From positions 1,302,001-1,366,000 of the forward strand of contig NZ_AP022612.1 of the NCBI RefSeq assembly GCF_010729895.1: DNA of 64,000 bases, given 5' to 3'. Positions within the stretch are counted from its first letter, which is position 1, and every line of letters starts with the position of its first letter. This document shows, in pieces, positions 1 through 10,287 of this stretch. The position numbers were made by a program, and so were the translations under genes. Below the pieces are notes generated by a model that worked only from the letters and a program-made list of their open reading frames with translations, ran no database searches and was not told the DNA's origin. This stretch comes from Mycolicibacterium confluentis (GTDB lineage Bacteria > Actinomycetota > Actinomycetes > Mycobacteriales > Mycobacteriaceae).

Positions 1-46
1 CGACATCAACCACATTCTGAAGCCGCAGTTCGGTCAGTGGGACTGA
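1..46 (+). CDS. C-terminal end of an upstream gene (partial)
   Basis: The first bases read as one open frame (phase starting at base 2) that encodes the last fifteen residues of a protein ending in Lys-Pro-Gln-Phe-Gly-Gln-Trp-Asp before a TGA at 44-46. By synteny with M. tuberculosis the gene in front of fas on the same strand is Rv2525c, a Tat-exported DUF1906 protein. The fragment is too short to confirm that, so the identity is inference only. Confidence 0.4.
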   Translation, partial: DINHILKPQFGQWD

Positions 47-64
47 CCGGAAACGGCCTTCACA

Positions 65-107
65 TTACTGATCAGTAAGATTTGCCAGCAAACTTTATTT
101 CAAAAGT
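65..107 (+). promoter_or_regulatory. Stacked inverted repeats, probable FasR operator
   Basis: Three inverted repeats follow each other. The first is the perfect 14-base palindrome TTACTGATCAGTAA at 65-78. The second is TTTGC-CA-GCAAA at 81-92. The third is ACTTT (92-96) facing AAAGT (103-107). The TetR-family activator FasR is known to bind inverted repeats upstream of the mycobacterial fas-acpS operon, so this is the natural candidate site. The match to the published FasR sequence was not checked. Confidence 0.55.
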
Positions 108-518
108 CCTCCGCCGAGTGATGCACTGGCGAACCGAGCAGGTGCTTGGGCACGCCCCACGCGGGACTTTGGAAACCGGCGAATTCACAGGTTACGATTC
201 GATAACAATCGTGCTGTGATCTGCGGAGTTATACCTACTCGGGCGTAACCACCCGCCAACAGGACGTTTGTCCTCCAGCTTGCGAGGCCTGCTTGAGCGC
301 CGCGTTACCCACGCCACGGTTACTGCTGCGTAGAACTCGCTAGTAACCAATTGGCGGCGGAAAATGGCCATAGCTCTTATGACACTCTTAGTGCAGCCGG
401 TTCGCACGCGAGAAGAGGTCTTCAGAGCCGACCTCGAGGACGAGCCGGTTGGTCCCATGCCGGACCACACGGTAGGCGCCGTGCGCACGGCGGGCTCACA
501 GAAGAGCCGCCGACCAAC

Positions 519-542
519 ACCTCCCGCAGAGCTGCGGGAGGT
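519..542 (+). promoter_or_regulatory. Perfect hairpin in the fas leader
   Basis: ACCTCCCGCA (519-528) and TGCGGGAGGT (533-542) form a perfect 10-bp stem with a GAGC loop, about 75 nt upstream of the fas start. No U-tract follows, so it does not look like an intrinsic terminator. It could stabilise or structure the leader mRNA; no function is shown. Confidence 0.4.
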
Positions 543-616
543 CGCGGGCCGACAAGGTGCGCAGTACAAGCAGTGAAGACGATGACGCCGCAGAGAGCTA
601 CAGGGAGACATACAAG

Positions 617-3600
617 GTGACGATTTTCGAGCACGACAACGTATCTGCCGAATACGACGGTTCAACCAACCACGATGGCAGCGCTGCCGGGCCCGCACAG
701 TCGACTCACGCCCTGGTCGATCGACTCTCCGCCGGCGAGCCCTTCGCCGTCGCCTTCGGGGGACAGGGCAGCGCCTGGCTGGAGACGCTCGAGGAGCTGG
801 TCTCCTCGGCAGGCATCGAGTCCGATCTCGCCACCCTGGCCGGTGAGGCCGAGCTGCTGCTCGAGCCCGTCGCCCGTGAACTCGTCGTGGTTCGCCCGAT
901 CGGCTTCGAGCCGCTGCGCTGGGTGCGCGCGCTGGCAGCCGAAGAGCCCGTGCCGACCGACAAGCAACTGACCTCCGCCGCCGTCTCCGTGCCCGGCGTG
1001 CTGCTGACCCAGATCGGTGCCGTGCGGGCGCTGGCCCGTCAGGGCCTGGATCTGGCCGCCACTCGCCCGGTCGCCGTCGCGGGTCACTCGCAGGGCGTGC
1101 TGGGCGTCGAGGCCCTCAACGCCGGCGGAGCTAAGGACGTGGAGCTGTTGGCGCTCGCGCAGCTGATCGGCGCCGCAGGCACCCTGGTGGCCCGTCGCCG
1201 CGGCATCGCGGTGCTCGGCGACCGCCCGCCGATGGTCTCGGTCACCAACGCCGACCCCGAGCGCATCTACGAACTGCTCGAGGAGTTCAGCCAGGACGTC
1301 CGGACGGTGCTGCCGCCCGTGCTGTCGATCCGCAACGGCCGCCGTTCCGTGGTCATCACCGGCACCCCCGAGCAGCTGTCCCGCTTCGAGCTCTACTGCC
1401 AGCAGATCGCGCAGAAGGAAGAGGCCGAGCGGAAGAGCAAGATCCGCGGCGGCGCCGTCTTCGCGCCGGTGTTCGACCCCGTGCAGGTCGAGGTCGGCTT
1501 CCACACCCCGCGTCTGTCCGACGGCGTCGACATCGTCGGCGGCTGGGCTGAGCAGGTCGGCATCGACGTCGAACTGGCCAAGGCGATGACCAAGGCCATC
1601 CTGATCGACCAGGTCGACTGGGTCGACGAGATCACCGCGCTGCACGAGGCCGGCGCCCGCTGGATCCTGGATCTGGGCCCCGGCGACATCCTGACCCGCC
1701 TCACCGCGCCGGTGATCCGGGGCCTCGGCATCGGCATCGTGCCCGCCGCCACGCGCGGCGGTCAGCGCAACCTGTTCACCGTCGGCGCCGTGCCCGAGGT
1801 GGCCAAGCCGTGGTCGAGCTACGCCCCCCAGGTCGTCACGCTGCCCGACGGTTCGGTGAAGCTGTCGACCAAGTTCACCCGCCTGACCGGTCGCTCGCCG
1901 ATCCTGCTCGCCGGGATGACCCCGACGACGGTCGACGCCAAGATCGTGGCGGCCGCGGCCAACGCGGGACACTGGGCCGAACTCGCAGGCGGCGGCCAGG
2001 TCACCGAGGAGATCTTCGCCGGCCGCGTCGAGGAGCTCACGACGCTGCTCGAACCGGGTCGCTCCATCCAGTTCAATTCGCTGTTCCTCGATCCGTACCT
2101 GTGGAAGCTGCAGGTCGGCGGTAAGCGCCTGGTGCAGAAGGCGCGCCAGTCCGGCGCCCCGATCGACGGCCTGATCGTCACGGCGGGCATCCCCGAACTC
2201 GAAGAGGCCGTCGAACTGATCGGCGAACTCAACGACGTCGGCATCAGCCACGTGGTGTTCAAGCCCGGCACCGTCGAGCAGATCCGCTCCGTCATCCGGA
2301 TCGCCAACGAGGTGCCCACCAAGCCCGTGATCGCCCACATCGAGGGCGGCCGCGCCGGCGGGCACCACTCCTGGGAGGATCTCGACGACCTGCTGCTGGC
2401 CACCTATTCGGAACTGCGTGGCCGCTCCAACATCACGGTCTGCGTCGGTGGCGGCATCGGCACGCCAGAGCGCGCCGCCGAATACCTGTCCGGCCGCTGG
2501 GCGCAGGCCTACGGCTACCCGCTGATGCCGGTCGACGGCATCCTGGTCGGCACCGCTGCCATGGCGACCCTCGAGGCCACCACCAGCCCGCAGGTCAAGC
2601 AGATGCTGGTCGAGACCAAGGGCACGGACACCTGGGTCGGCGCCGGGAAGGCGCAGGGCGGCATGGCTTCCGGCCGTAGCCAGCTCGGTGCGGACATCCA
2701 CGAGATCGACAACACGGCCTCGCGCTGCGGTCGACTGCTCGACGAGGTGGCCGGTGACGCCGACGCCGTCGCCCAGCGCCGCGACGAGATCATCGCCGCG
2801 ATGGCCAACACCGCCAAGCCGTACTTCGGCGACGTCGCCGAGATGACCTACGAGCAGTGGCTGAACCGCTACGTCGAACTGGCGATCGGTGACAACGATT
2901 CGACCGCCGACACCAGGCGCGAGGACTCGCCGTGGCTCGACGTCACGTGGCGGGACCGCTTCGCCGAGATGCTGCAGCGTGCCGAGGCCCGGCTCAACGC
3001 CGTCGACTCCGGTCCGATCGAAACCCTCTACGGCGCAACCGAACAGGGTGAGCGGCTGCTGGAGGACCCGCAGGCCGCGATCGCCGCGCTACTGGCCGCA
3101 TACCCCGACGCCGCGACCGTCAAGCTGCACCCGGCCGACGTGCCGTTCTTCGTCCAGCTGTGCAAGACGCTGGGCAAGCCGGTGAACTTCGTCCCGGTCA
3201 TCGACAAGGATGTCCGCCGGTGGTGGCGCAGCGACTCGCTGTGGCAGGCCCACGACGCGCGCTACTCCGCCGACCAGGTCTGCATCATCCCCGGCACGCA
3301 GGCCGTCGCGGGCATCACGCGGGTCGATGAACCGGTCGGTGAACTGCTCGACCGTTTCGAGCAGGCCGCGATCGACGAGGCCGTGGCCGCCGGAGCGCAG
3401 CCCAAGCCGGTGATCTCGCGTCTGCAGAACGTCACCAGCCCGCTGGCGCTGGTCCTCGACGCCCCCGACGTGCTGTGGGCCGGCCGCATCGCGACCAACC
3501 CGGTGCACCGCATCGCTGCCCCGTCCGAATGGCTTGTGCACGAGAACAAGTCCGCGACCAACCACGCCACCGGCGCTCGCCTGGAGATCGTCGGCGAGAA

Positions 3601-6600
3601 GGTCGTGTTGAGCCTTCCGCTGTCGGGCACCTGGATCGAGATTCCGTTCACCCTGCCGGCCACCACGGTCGACGGTGGCGCGCCCGTCGTCACCACCGAG
3701 GACGCCTCGACCGCGATGCGGTCGGTGTTGGCGATCGCGGCCGGCGTCGACGGACCCGACGCGCTGCCCGAGGTGGTCGACGGTTCGACCACCGCCACCG
3801 TCGAGTGGGATCCCGAGCGGGTCGCCGACCACACGGGTGTCACCGCGACGTTCGGTGCGCCGCTGGCGCCGACGCTCACCGTCGTCCCCGACGCGCTCGT
3901 GGGCCGCTGCTGGCCCGCCGTATTCGCCGCGATCGGTGCGGCCGTCACCGACGACGGATTCCCGGTCGTCGAGGGCCTGCTGAGTCTGGTCCATCTCGAC
4001 CACGCCGCCCAGCTGGTCGCCAAGCTGCCGGCCGAGACCGCGCAGTTGACCGTCACCGCAACGGCTTCGGCCGCCTACGACACCGAGGTCGGCCGCGTCG
4101 TACCGGTGTCGGTCTCGGTGAAGGATGCCGACGGAACCCTGCTCGCCACGCTCGAGGAGCGCTTCGCGATCCGTGGCCGCACCGGTGCCGCCGAACTGGC
4201 CGACCCGGTCCGGGCCGGGGGAGCGGTGTCCGACAACGCCACTGACACGCCCCGCCGTCGTCGCCGCGACGTCACCATCACCGCGCCGGTCGACATGCGA
4301 CCGTTCGCCGTGGTCTCCGGTGACCACAACCCGATCCACACCGACCGGTCCGCAGCACTGCTGGCCGGCCTGGAATCGCCCATCGTGCACGGCATGTGGC
4401 TGTCCGCCGCCGGCCAGCATGTGGTCACCGCGACCGACGGCAAGCCGGTACCCCCGGCCCGTCTGCTCGGCTGGACCGCCCGCTTCCTCGGGATGGTGCT
4501 GCCCGGCGACGAGGTCGACTTCCGCGTCGACCGCGTCGGCGTCGACCTCGGCGGTGAGGTGCTCGAGATCTCCGCGCGTGTCGGTTCCGACCTGAAGATG
4601 TCGGCGACCGCACGCCTGGCCGCGCCCAAGACCGTCTACGCCTTCCCCGGACAGGGCATCCAGTCCAAGGGCATGGGCATGGAGGTGCGCGCCCGCAGCA
4701 AGGCCGCCCGCAAGATCTGGGACCGGGCCGACAAGTTCACCCGGGAGACCCTGGGCTTCTCGGTGCTGCACGTGGTGCGGGACAACCCGACCAGCCTGAT
4801 CGCCTCGGGTGTGCACTACGAGCACCCCGAAGGCGTTCTCTACCTGACGCAGTTCACCCAGGTCGCGATGGCCACCACGGCCGCAGCGCAGGTGGCCGAG
4901 ATGCGCGAGCAGGGTGCGTTCGTCGAGGGCGCCATCGCGTGCGGCCACTCCGTGGGTGAGTACACAGCGCTGGCCTGTGTCTCGGGCGTCATCGAACTCG
5001 AAGGCCTGCTGGAGGCCGTGTTCCACCGCGGTTCCAAGATGCACGACATCGTGCCGCGTGATGAGCGGGGCCGTTCCAACTACCGCCTCGCCGCGATCCG
5101 TCCTTCGCAGATCGACCTCGCCGACGATGACGTCAAGGACTTCGTCGACGAGATCGCCGAGCGCACAGGTGAATTCCTGCAGATCGTGAACTTCAACCTG
5201 CGTGGGTCGCAGTACGCGATCGCCGGAACCGTGCGCGGTCTGGAGGCGCTGGAGGAAGAGGTCGAGCGTCGTCGCGAAATCAGCGGTGGCAAGCGGTCGT
5301 TCATCCTGGTGCCCGGTATCGACGTGCCGTTCCACTCCAGCGTGCTGCGAGTGGGTGTGGATGACTTCCGGCGGAGCCTCGAGCGGGTGCTGCCGCGGGA
5401 CCGGGATCCGGAGCTCGTCGTCGGGCGCTACGTCCCGAACCTGGTGCCCCGGCCGTTCACGCTGGACCGCGATTTCATCCAGGAGATCCGCGACCTGGTG
5501 CCGGCCGAGCCGCTCGACGAGGTGCTCGCGGACTACGACACCTGGCGTAACGAGAAGCCACGCGAGTTGATGCGCAAGGTCGTGATCGAGCTGCTGGCCT
5601 GGCAGTTCGCCAGCCCGGTGCGCTGGATCGAGACCCAGGACCTGCTGTTCATCGAGGAGGCCGCGGGCGGACTCGGGGTGGAACGGTTCGTCGAAATCGG
5701 CGTGAAGAACGCGCCGACCGTCGCCGGACTGGCCACCAACACGCTCAAGCTGCCCGAATTCGCCCATAGCACCGTCGAGGTGCTCAATGCCGAGCGCGAT
5801 GCCGCGGTGCTGTTCGCCAGCGACACCGATCCCGAGCCCGAAGAAGTCGAGTTCGACAGTGCCCCAGCGGCTCCCGCCGCAGAGACTCCTGCGGCCGAGG
5901 CCGCGCCCGCTCCGGTTGCCGCACCCGCGGCACCGTCGGGTGGGCCACGACCCGATGACATTGTGTTCGATGCCGCCGACGCCACGGTCGCCCTCATCGC
6001 GCTGAGCGCGAAGATGGGGCTGGATCAGATCGAGGCGCTGGACTCCATCGAATCGATCACCGACGGTGCGTCCTCGCGACGCAACCAGCTTCTGGTCGAC
6101 CTGGGCTCCGAGCTCAACCTCGGCGCCATCGACGGCGCCGCCGAGGCCGACCTGGGTGCACTCAAGGGGCAGGTCACCAAGCTGGCCCGCACCTACAAGC
6201 CCTTCGGCCCGGTGCTCTCCGACGCGATCAACGACCAGCTGCGCACGGTCTTCGGGCCGTCCGGCAAGCGCCCGGCCTACATCGCCGAGCGGGTCGCCAA
6301 GGCCTGGGAGCTCGGACCCGGCTGGGCCAAGCACGTCACCGTCGAGGTGGCGCTGGGCACCCGTGAGGGTTCGAGCGTCCGCGGCGGTGCACTGGGCGGC
6401 CTGCACGAGGGTGCGTTGGCCAGTGCGGCCGAGGTCGACAAGGCGATCGACGCCGCGGTCTCCGCGGTCGGTGCCCGCAAGGGCATCCCGGTCAGCCTGC
6501 CGTCGGCTGGCGGTGCCGCGGGCGGGGGTGTCGTGGACTCCGCCGCTCTCGGTGAGTTCGCCGAGAAGGTCACCGGCCCCGACGGCGTGCTCGCCTCAGC

Positions 6601-9600
6601 GGCGCGGCTGGTGCTGGGACAGCTCGGCCTGGACGCTCCGGTCTCCGCCCCGGAGACGGCCTCCGACGCCGAACTGATCGACCTGGTGACGACCGAACTC
6701 GGTTCGGACTGGCCGCGTCTGGTCGCTCCCGCGTTCGACGCCAAGAAGGCCGTCGTATTCGACGACCGCTGGGCCAGCGCCCGCGAGGACCTTGTCAAGC
6801 TGTGGCTGGCCGACGAGGGCGACATCGACGCCGACTGGCCGCACCTGTCGGAGCGGTTCGAAGGTGCCGGCCACGTGGTCGCCACGCAAGCCAACTGGTG
6901 GCAGGGCAAGTCCCTGGCCGCCGGCCGCAACGTCCACGCGTCGCTGTTCGGCCGCATCGCCGCGGGCGCCGAGAACCCGGGCAAGGGCCGCTACAGCGAC
7001 GAGGTCGCCGTGGTGACGGGCGCCTCGAAGGGCTCGATCGCCTCGTCGGTCGTGGGTCAGCTGCTCGACGGTGGTGCCACCGTCATCGCGACGACCTCCA
7101 GGCTGGACGACGACCGGTTGGCGTTCTACAAGGAGCTCTACCGCGACAACGCGCGCTTCGGTGCGACGCTGTGGGTGGTTCCGGCGAACATGGCGTCGTA
7201 CTCCGACATCGACAAGCTGGTCGAGTGGGTCGGTACCGAGCAGATCGAAAGCCTTGGGCCGCAGTCGATTCACCTCAAGGACGCCCAGACCCCGACGCTG
7301 CTGTTCCCGTTCGCCGCACCGCGTGTGGCCGGGGACCTGTCCGAGGCGGGCTCTCGCTCCGAGATGGAGATGAAGGTGCTGCTGTGGGCCGTCCAGCGGC
7401 TCATCGGCGGGCTGTCCACCATCGGTGCCGAGCGCGACATCGCCTCGCGACTGCACGTCGTGCTGCCGGGCTCGCCCAACCGTGGGATGTTCGGCGGTGA
7501 CGGCGCCTATGGCGAGTCGAAGGCCGCGCTCGATGCGCTGGTCAACCGCTGGCACGCCGAGTCGTCGTGGGCCGAGCGGGTCACGTTGGCGCACGCGCTG
7601 ATCGGCTGGACCAAGGGCACGGGCCTGATGGGCCACAACGACGCCATCGTCGGTGCGGTCGAGGAGGCCGGTGTCATCACCTACACCACCGCCGAGATGG
7701 CAGCCATGCTGCTGGATCTGTGCACGGTGGATTCGAAGGTGACCGCAGCGGTCGCGCCGATCAAGGTCGACCTCACCGGCGGCCTCGGTGACATCCAGCT
7801 CGACATGGCCGAGTTGGCCGCCAAGGCGCGCGAGGAGATGCTGAGCGAATCCGCCTCCGACGACGACGATCTGGATGCCGGCACCATCGCGGCTCTGCCG
7901 TCGCCGCCGCGGGGCTACACCCCGGCGCCGCCGCCGGTGTGGGATGAGATCGACGTCGACCCGGCCGACCTGGTGGTCATCGTCGGTGGTGCTGAACTCG
8001 GACCGTACGGATCGTCGCGCACGCGCTTCGAGATGGAGGTCGACAACGAACTGTCGGCCGCCGGCGTTCTCGAGCTGGCGTGGACCACGGGCCTGATCAA
8101 GTGGGAGGACGACCCGAAGCCGGGTTGGTACGACTCGCAGACAGGCGAATTGGTGCCCGAGGCCGAACTGGTCGAGCGTTACCACGACGCCGTCGTGGAG
8201 CGGTGCGGTATCCGTGAGTTCGTCGACGACGGCGCGATCGATCCCGATCACGCGTCGCCGCTGCTGGTCAGTGTGTTCCTGGACAAGGACTTCTCGTTCG
8301 TCGTGTCCAGCGAGGCCGACGCACGTGCCTTCGTGCAGTTCGACCCCGAGCACACCGTCGCCCGCCCGGTCCCGGATTCCGGCGACTGGGAGGTGATCCG
8401 CAAGGCGGGCACCGAGATTCGCGTCCCGCGCAAGACCAAGCTGTCGCGGACCGTGGGAGCGCAGATCCCGACCGGCTTCGATCCGACCGTGTGGGGCATC
8501 AGCCCGGACATGGCGGGCTCGATCGACCGTGTCGCGCTGTGGAACATCGTGGCCACCGTCGACGCGTTCCTGTCCTCGGGCTTCACGCCGACCGAACTGA
8601 TGCGGTGGGTGCACCCGAGCATGGTGGCCTCCACACAGGGCACCGGCATGGGTGGCATGACCTCGATGCAGACCATGTACCACGGCAACCTGATGGGCCG
8701 CTCCAAGCCCAACGACATCCTGCAGGAAGTCCTGCCGAATGTGGTTGCCGCACATGTGATGCAGTCCTTCGTGGGCGGCTACGGCGCGATGGTCCACCCG
8801 GTCGGCGCATGCGCCACCGCGGCGGTGTCGGTCGAAGAGGGTGCCGACAAGATTCGACTGGGCAAGGCCGATCTGGTGGTCGCAGGCGGCTTCGACGACC
8901 TGACGCTCGAGGCGATCATCGGCTTCGGTGACATGGCGGCCACCGCCGACACCGAGACGATGCGCGCCAAGGGCATCAGCGACTCGAAGTTCTCGCGCGC
9001 CAACGACCGGCGTCGGTTGGGCTTCCTCGAGGCCCAGGGTGGTGGCACCATCCTGCTGGCTCGCGGTGATCTCGCGGTCAAGATGGGCCTGCCCGTGCTC
9101 GCGGTGGTCGGCTACGCGCAGAGCTTCGCCGACGGTGTGCACACCTCGATCCCGGCTCCTGGCCTCGGTGCCCTGGGCGCCGGTCGTGGCGGCAAGGACT
9201 CGGTGCTCGCGCGATCGCTGGCCAAGCTCGGCGTCGGCGCCGACGACATCGCGGTGATCTCCAAGCACGACACCTCGACGCTGGCCAACGACCCGAACGA
9301 GACCGAACTGCATGAGCGTCTGGCCGACTCGATGGGCCGGGCACCGGGCAACCCGCTGTTCGTGGTGAGCCAGAAGACGCTCACGGGCCACGCCAAGGGC
9401 GGTGCCGCGGTGTTCCAGATCATGGGTCTGTGCCAGATCCTGCGCGACGGCGTCATTCCGCCGAACCGCAGCCTGGACTGCGTCGACGACGAGTTGGCCA
9501 CCTCCGGTCACTTCGTGTGGGTTCGTGACACGCTGCGGTTGGGCGAGAAGTTGCCGCTCAAGGCCGGTCTGGTGACCAGCCTCGGGTTCGGGCACGTGTC

Positions 9601-9862
9601 GGGCCTGGTGGCGCTGGTGCACCCGCAGGCGTTCCTGGCCTCCCTCGATCCCGCCGAGCGGGAGTCCTACCTGGAGCGTTCGCAGGAGCGCGTCCTGGCC
9701 GGACAGCGTCGACTGGCCTCGGCGATCGCCGGCGGCAAGCCGATGTACGAGAAGCCTGCCGACCGTCGCTTCGACCACGACTCGCCGGAGAAGATGCAGG
9801 AGGCCGCCATGCTGCTGGATGCGGCCTCGCGCCTCGGCGATGGCGATGTCTACATCCGTTAG
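617..9862 (+). CDS. fas: Type I fatty acid synthase
   Basis: A cytoplasmic multidomain enzyme of 3081 residues that makes the C16-C26 acyl-CoAs feeding membrane lipids and mycolate synthesis. Domains appear in the usual bacterial FAS-I order: acyltransferase (GHSQG, Ser158), FMN enoyl reductase (GGRAGGHHSW near 575), dehydratase (SGDHNPIHTD near 1230), malonyl/palmitoyl transferase (GHSVG, Ser1445), an Ala/Pro-rich linker near 1750-1780, acyl carrier domain (phosphopantetheine Ser1819 or Ser1820 in DGASSRRN), ketoreductase (VTGASKGS near 2130; AYGESK near 2297) and ketosynthase (Cys2732 in GACATA, with SKHDTS and TGHAKGG later). The frame is open from an ATG at 557, but GTG 617 is chosen: AGGGAG lies 9 nt before it, and the following MTIFEHD matches the recalled M. 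tuberculosis N-terminus. It is followed after 9 bases by acpS. Confidence 0.98.
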   Translation: MTIFEHDNVSAEYDGSTNHDGSAAGPAQSTHALVDRLSAGEPFAVAFGGQGSAWLETLEELVSSAGIESDLATLAGEAELLLEPVARELVVVRPIGFEPLRWVRALAAEEPVPTDKQLTSAAVSVPGVLLTQIGAVRALARQGLDLAATRPVAVAGHSQGVLGVEALNAGGAKDVELLALAQLIGAAGTLVARRRGIAVLGDRPPMVSVTNADPERIYELLEEFSQDVRTVLPPVLSIRNGRRSVVITGTPEQLSRFELYCQQIAQKEEAERKSKIRGGAVFAPVFDPVQVEVGFHTPRLSDGVDIVGGWAEQVGIDVELAKAMTKAILIDQVDWVDEITALHEAGARWILDLGPGDILTRLTAPVIRGLGIGIVPAATRGGQRNLFTVGAVPEVAKPWSSYAPQVVTLPDGSVKLSTKFTRLTGRSPILLAGMTPTTVDAKIVAAAANAGHWAELAGGGQVTEEIFAGRVEELTTLLEPGRSIQFNSLFLDPYLWKLQVGGKRLVQKARQSGAPIDGLIVTAGIPELEEAVELIGELNDVGISHVVFKPGTVEQIRSVIRIANEVPTKPVIAHIEGGRAGGHHSWEDLDDLLLATYSELRGRSNITVCVGGGIGTPERAAEYLSGRWAQAYGYPLMPVDGILVGTAAMATLEATTSPQVKQMLVETKGTDTWVGAGKAQGGMASGRSQLGADIHEIDNTASRCGRLLDEVAGDADAVAQRRDEIIAAMANTAKPYFGDVAEMTYEQWLNRYVELAIGDNDSTADTRREDSPWLDVTWRDRFAEMLQRAEARLNAVDSGPIETLYGATEQGERLLEDPQAAIAALLAAYPDAATVKLHPADVPFFVQLCKTLGKPVNFVPVIDKDVRRWWRSDSLWQAHDARYSADQVCIIPGTQAVAGITRVDEPVGELLDRFEQAAIDEAVAAGAQPKPVISRLQNVTSPLALVLDAPDVLWAGRIATNPVHRIAAPSEWLVHENKSATNHATGARLEIVGEKVVLSLPLSGTWIEIPFTLPATTVDGGAPVVTTEDASTAMRSVLAIAAGVDGPDALPEVVDGSTTATVEWDPERVADHTGVTATFGAPLAPTLTVVPDALVGRCWPAVFAAIGAAVTDDGFPVVEGLLSLVHLDHAAQLVAKLPAETAQLTVTATASAAYDTEVGRVVPVSVSVKDADGTLLATLEERFAIRGRTGAAELADPVRAGGAVSDNATDTPRRRRRDVTITAPVDMRPFAVVSGDHNPIHTDRSAALLAGLESPIVHGMWLSAAGQHVVTATDGKPVPPARLLGWTARFLGMVLPGDEVDFRVDRVGVDLGGEVLEISARVGSDLKMSATARLAAPKTVYAFPGQGIQSKGMGMEVRARSKAARKIWDRADKFTRETLGFSVLHVVRDNPTSLIASGVHYEHPEGVLYLTQFTQVAMATTAAAQVAEMREQGAFVEGAIACGHSVGEYTALACVSGVIELEGLLEAVFHRGSKMHDIVPRDERGRSNYRLAAIRPSQIDLADDDVKDFVDEIAERTGEFLQIVNFNLRGSQYAIAGTVRGLEALEEEVERRREISGGKRSFILVPGIDVPFHSSVLRVGVDDFRRSLERVLPRDRDPELVVGRYVPNLVPRPFTLDRDFIQEIRDLVPAEPLDEVLADYDTWRNEKPRELMRKVVIELLAWQFASPVRWIETQDLLFIEEAAGGLGVERFVEIGVKNAPTVAGLATNTLKLPEFAHSTVEVLNAERDAAVLFASDTDPEPEEVEFDSAPAAPAAETPAAEAAPAPVAAPAAPSGGPRPDDIVFDAADATVALIALSAKMGLDQIEALDSIESITDGASSRRNQLLVDLGSELNLGAIDGAAEADLGALKGQVTKLARTYKPFGPVLSDAINDQLRTVFGPSGKRPAYIAERVAKAWELGPGWAKHVTVEVALGTREGSSVRGGALGGLHEGALASAAEVDKAIDAAVSAVGARKGIPVSLPSAGGAAGGGVVDSAALGEFAEKVTGPDGVLASAARLVLGQLGLDAPVSAPETASDAELIDLVTTELGSDWPRLVAPAFDAKKAVVFDDRWASAREDLVKLWLADEGDIDADWPHLSERFEGAGHVVATQANWWQGKSLAAGRNVHASLFGRIAAGAENPGKGRYSDEVAVVTGASKGSIASSVVGQLLDGGATVIATTSRLDDDRLAFYKELYRDNARFGATLWVVPANMASYSDIDKLVEWVGTEQIESLGPQSIHLKDAQTPTLLFPFAAPRVAGDLSEAGSRSEMEMKVLLWAVQRLIGGLSTIGAERDIASRLHVVLPGSPNRGMFGGDGAYGESKAALDALVNRWHAESSWAERVTLAHALIGWTKGTGLMGHNDAIVGAVEEAGVITYTTAEMAAMLLDLCTVDSKVTAAVAPIKVDLTGGLGDIQLDMAELAAKAREEMLSESASDDDDLDAGTIAALPSPPRGYTPAPPPVWDEIDVDPADLVVIVGGAELGPYGSSRTRFEMEVDNELSAAGVLELAWTTGLIKWEDDPKPGWYDSQTGELVPEAELVERYHDAVVERCGIREFVDDGAIDPDHASPLLVSVFLDKDFSFVVSSEADARAFVQFDPEHTVARPVPDSGDWEVIRKAGTEIRVPRKTKLSRTVGAQIPTGFDPTVWGISPDMAGSIDRVALWNIVATVDAFLSSGFTPTELMRWVHPSMVASTQGTGMGGMTSMQTMYHGNLMGRSKPNDILQEVLPNVVAAHVMQSFVGGYGAMVHPVGACATAAVSVEEGADKIRLGKADLVVAGGFDDLTLEAIIGFGDMAATADTETMRAKGISDSKFSRANDRRRLGFLEAQGGGTILLARGDLAVKMGLPVLAVVGYAQSFADGVHTSIPAPGLGALGAGRGGKDSVLARSLAKLGVGADDIAVISKHDTSTLANDPNETELHERLADSMGRAPGNPLFVVSQKTLTGHAKGGAAVFQIMGLCQILRDGVIPPNRSLDCVDDELATSGHFVWVRDTLRLGEKLPLKAGLVTSLGFGHVSGLVALVHPQAFLASLDPAERESYLERSQERVLAGQRRLASAIAGGKPMYEKPADRRFDHDSPEKMQEAAMLLDAASRLGDGDVYIR

Positions 9863-9871
9863 GGTCTGCGT

Positions 9872-10261
9872 GTGGCGATAGTCGGAGTCGGGATCGACGT
9901 GGTGTCCATTCCAGATTTCGCCGAGCAGGTCGACCAGCCCGGGACGGTGTTCGCTGAGACGTTCACGCCCGGGGAGCGCCGCGACGCCGCCGACAAGAGT
10001 TCGGTGGCGGCGCGGCACCTGGCGGCCCGCTGGGCGGCGAAGGAAGCGGTCATCAAGGCGTGGTCGGGGTCGCGGTTCGCGCAGCGCCCCGTACTGCCGG
10101 AGGCGATTCATCGCGATATCGAGGTGGTCACCGACATGTGGGGCAGGCCGAAGGTGCGCCTCACCGGTGACATCGCCAAGCATCTCGCGGAGGTCACGAT
10201 CCACGTGTCGCTGACCCACGAGGGGGATACCGCCGCGGCGGTGGCGATCCTGGAGAGCTGA
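9872..10261 (+). CDS. acpS: Holo-[acyl-carrier-protein] synthase
   Basis: A 129-residue phosphopantetheinyl transferase that moves 4'-phosphopantetheine from CoA to the serine of acyl carrier domains. The family signatures are present: GIDVVSIPDF with the metal-binding Asp near residue 8, and AAKEAVIKAW with the conserved Glu. It starts at a GTG 9 bases after the fas stop, so the two genes are almost certainly cotranscribed. This suits its role of activating the FAS-I carrier domain, since bacterial FAS-I lacks the built-in transferase of the fungal enzyme. Confidence 0.95.
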   Translation: MAIVGVGIDVVSIPDFAEQVDQPGTVFAETFTPGERRDAADKSSVAARHLAARWAAKEAVIKAWSGSRFAQRPVLPEAIHRDIEVVTDMWGRPKVRLTGDIAKHLAEVTIHVSLTHEGDTAAAVAILES

Positions 10262-10287
10262 CGGGCTCACCCAGTTCCCCGCGAGCG

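Larger units (their letters stand above)
47..616 (+). other. Long gene-free leader in front of fas
   Basis: This 570-base stretch holds no ORF with convincing coding character or ribosome binding site. It carries three stacked inverted repeats near its left end (65-107) and a perfect hairpin near its right end (519-542). If transcription starts close to the repeats, the fas message has an untranslated leader of roughly 500 nt. No -10/-35 pair stands out strongly enough to call. Confidence 0.5.

Noticed and set aside
557..616. Extended fas N-terminus from ATG 557
   Set aside because: The 20 extra residues have no ribosome site, while GTG 617 has AGGGAG and begins with the conserved MTIFEHD-like start.
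192..698. Minus-strand and small plus-strand ORFs in the fas leader
   Set aside because: They have Arg/Ser/Pro-rich translations typical of shadow frames in G+C-rich DNA, lack ribosome sites and show no recognisable domain.
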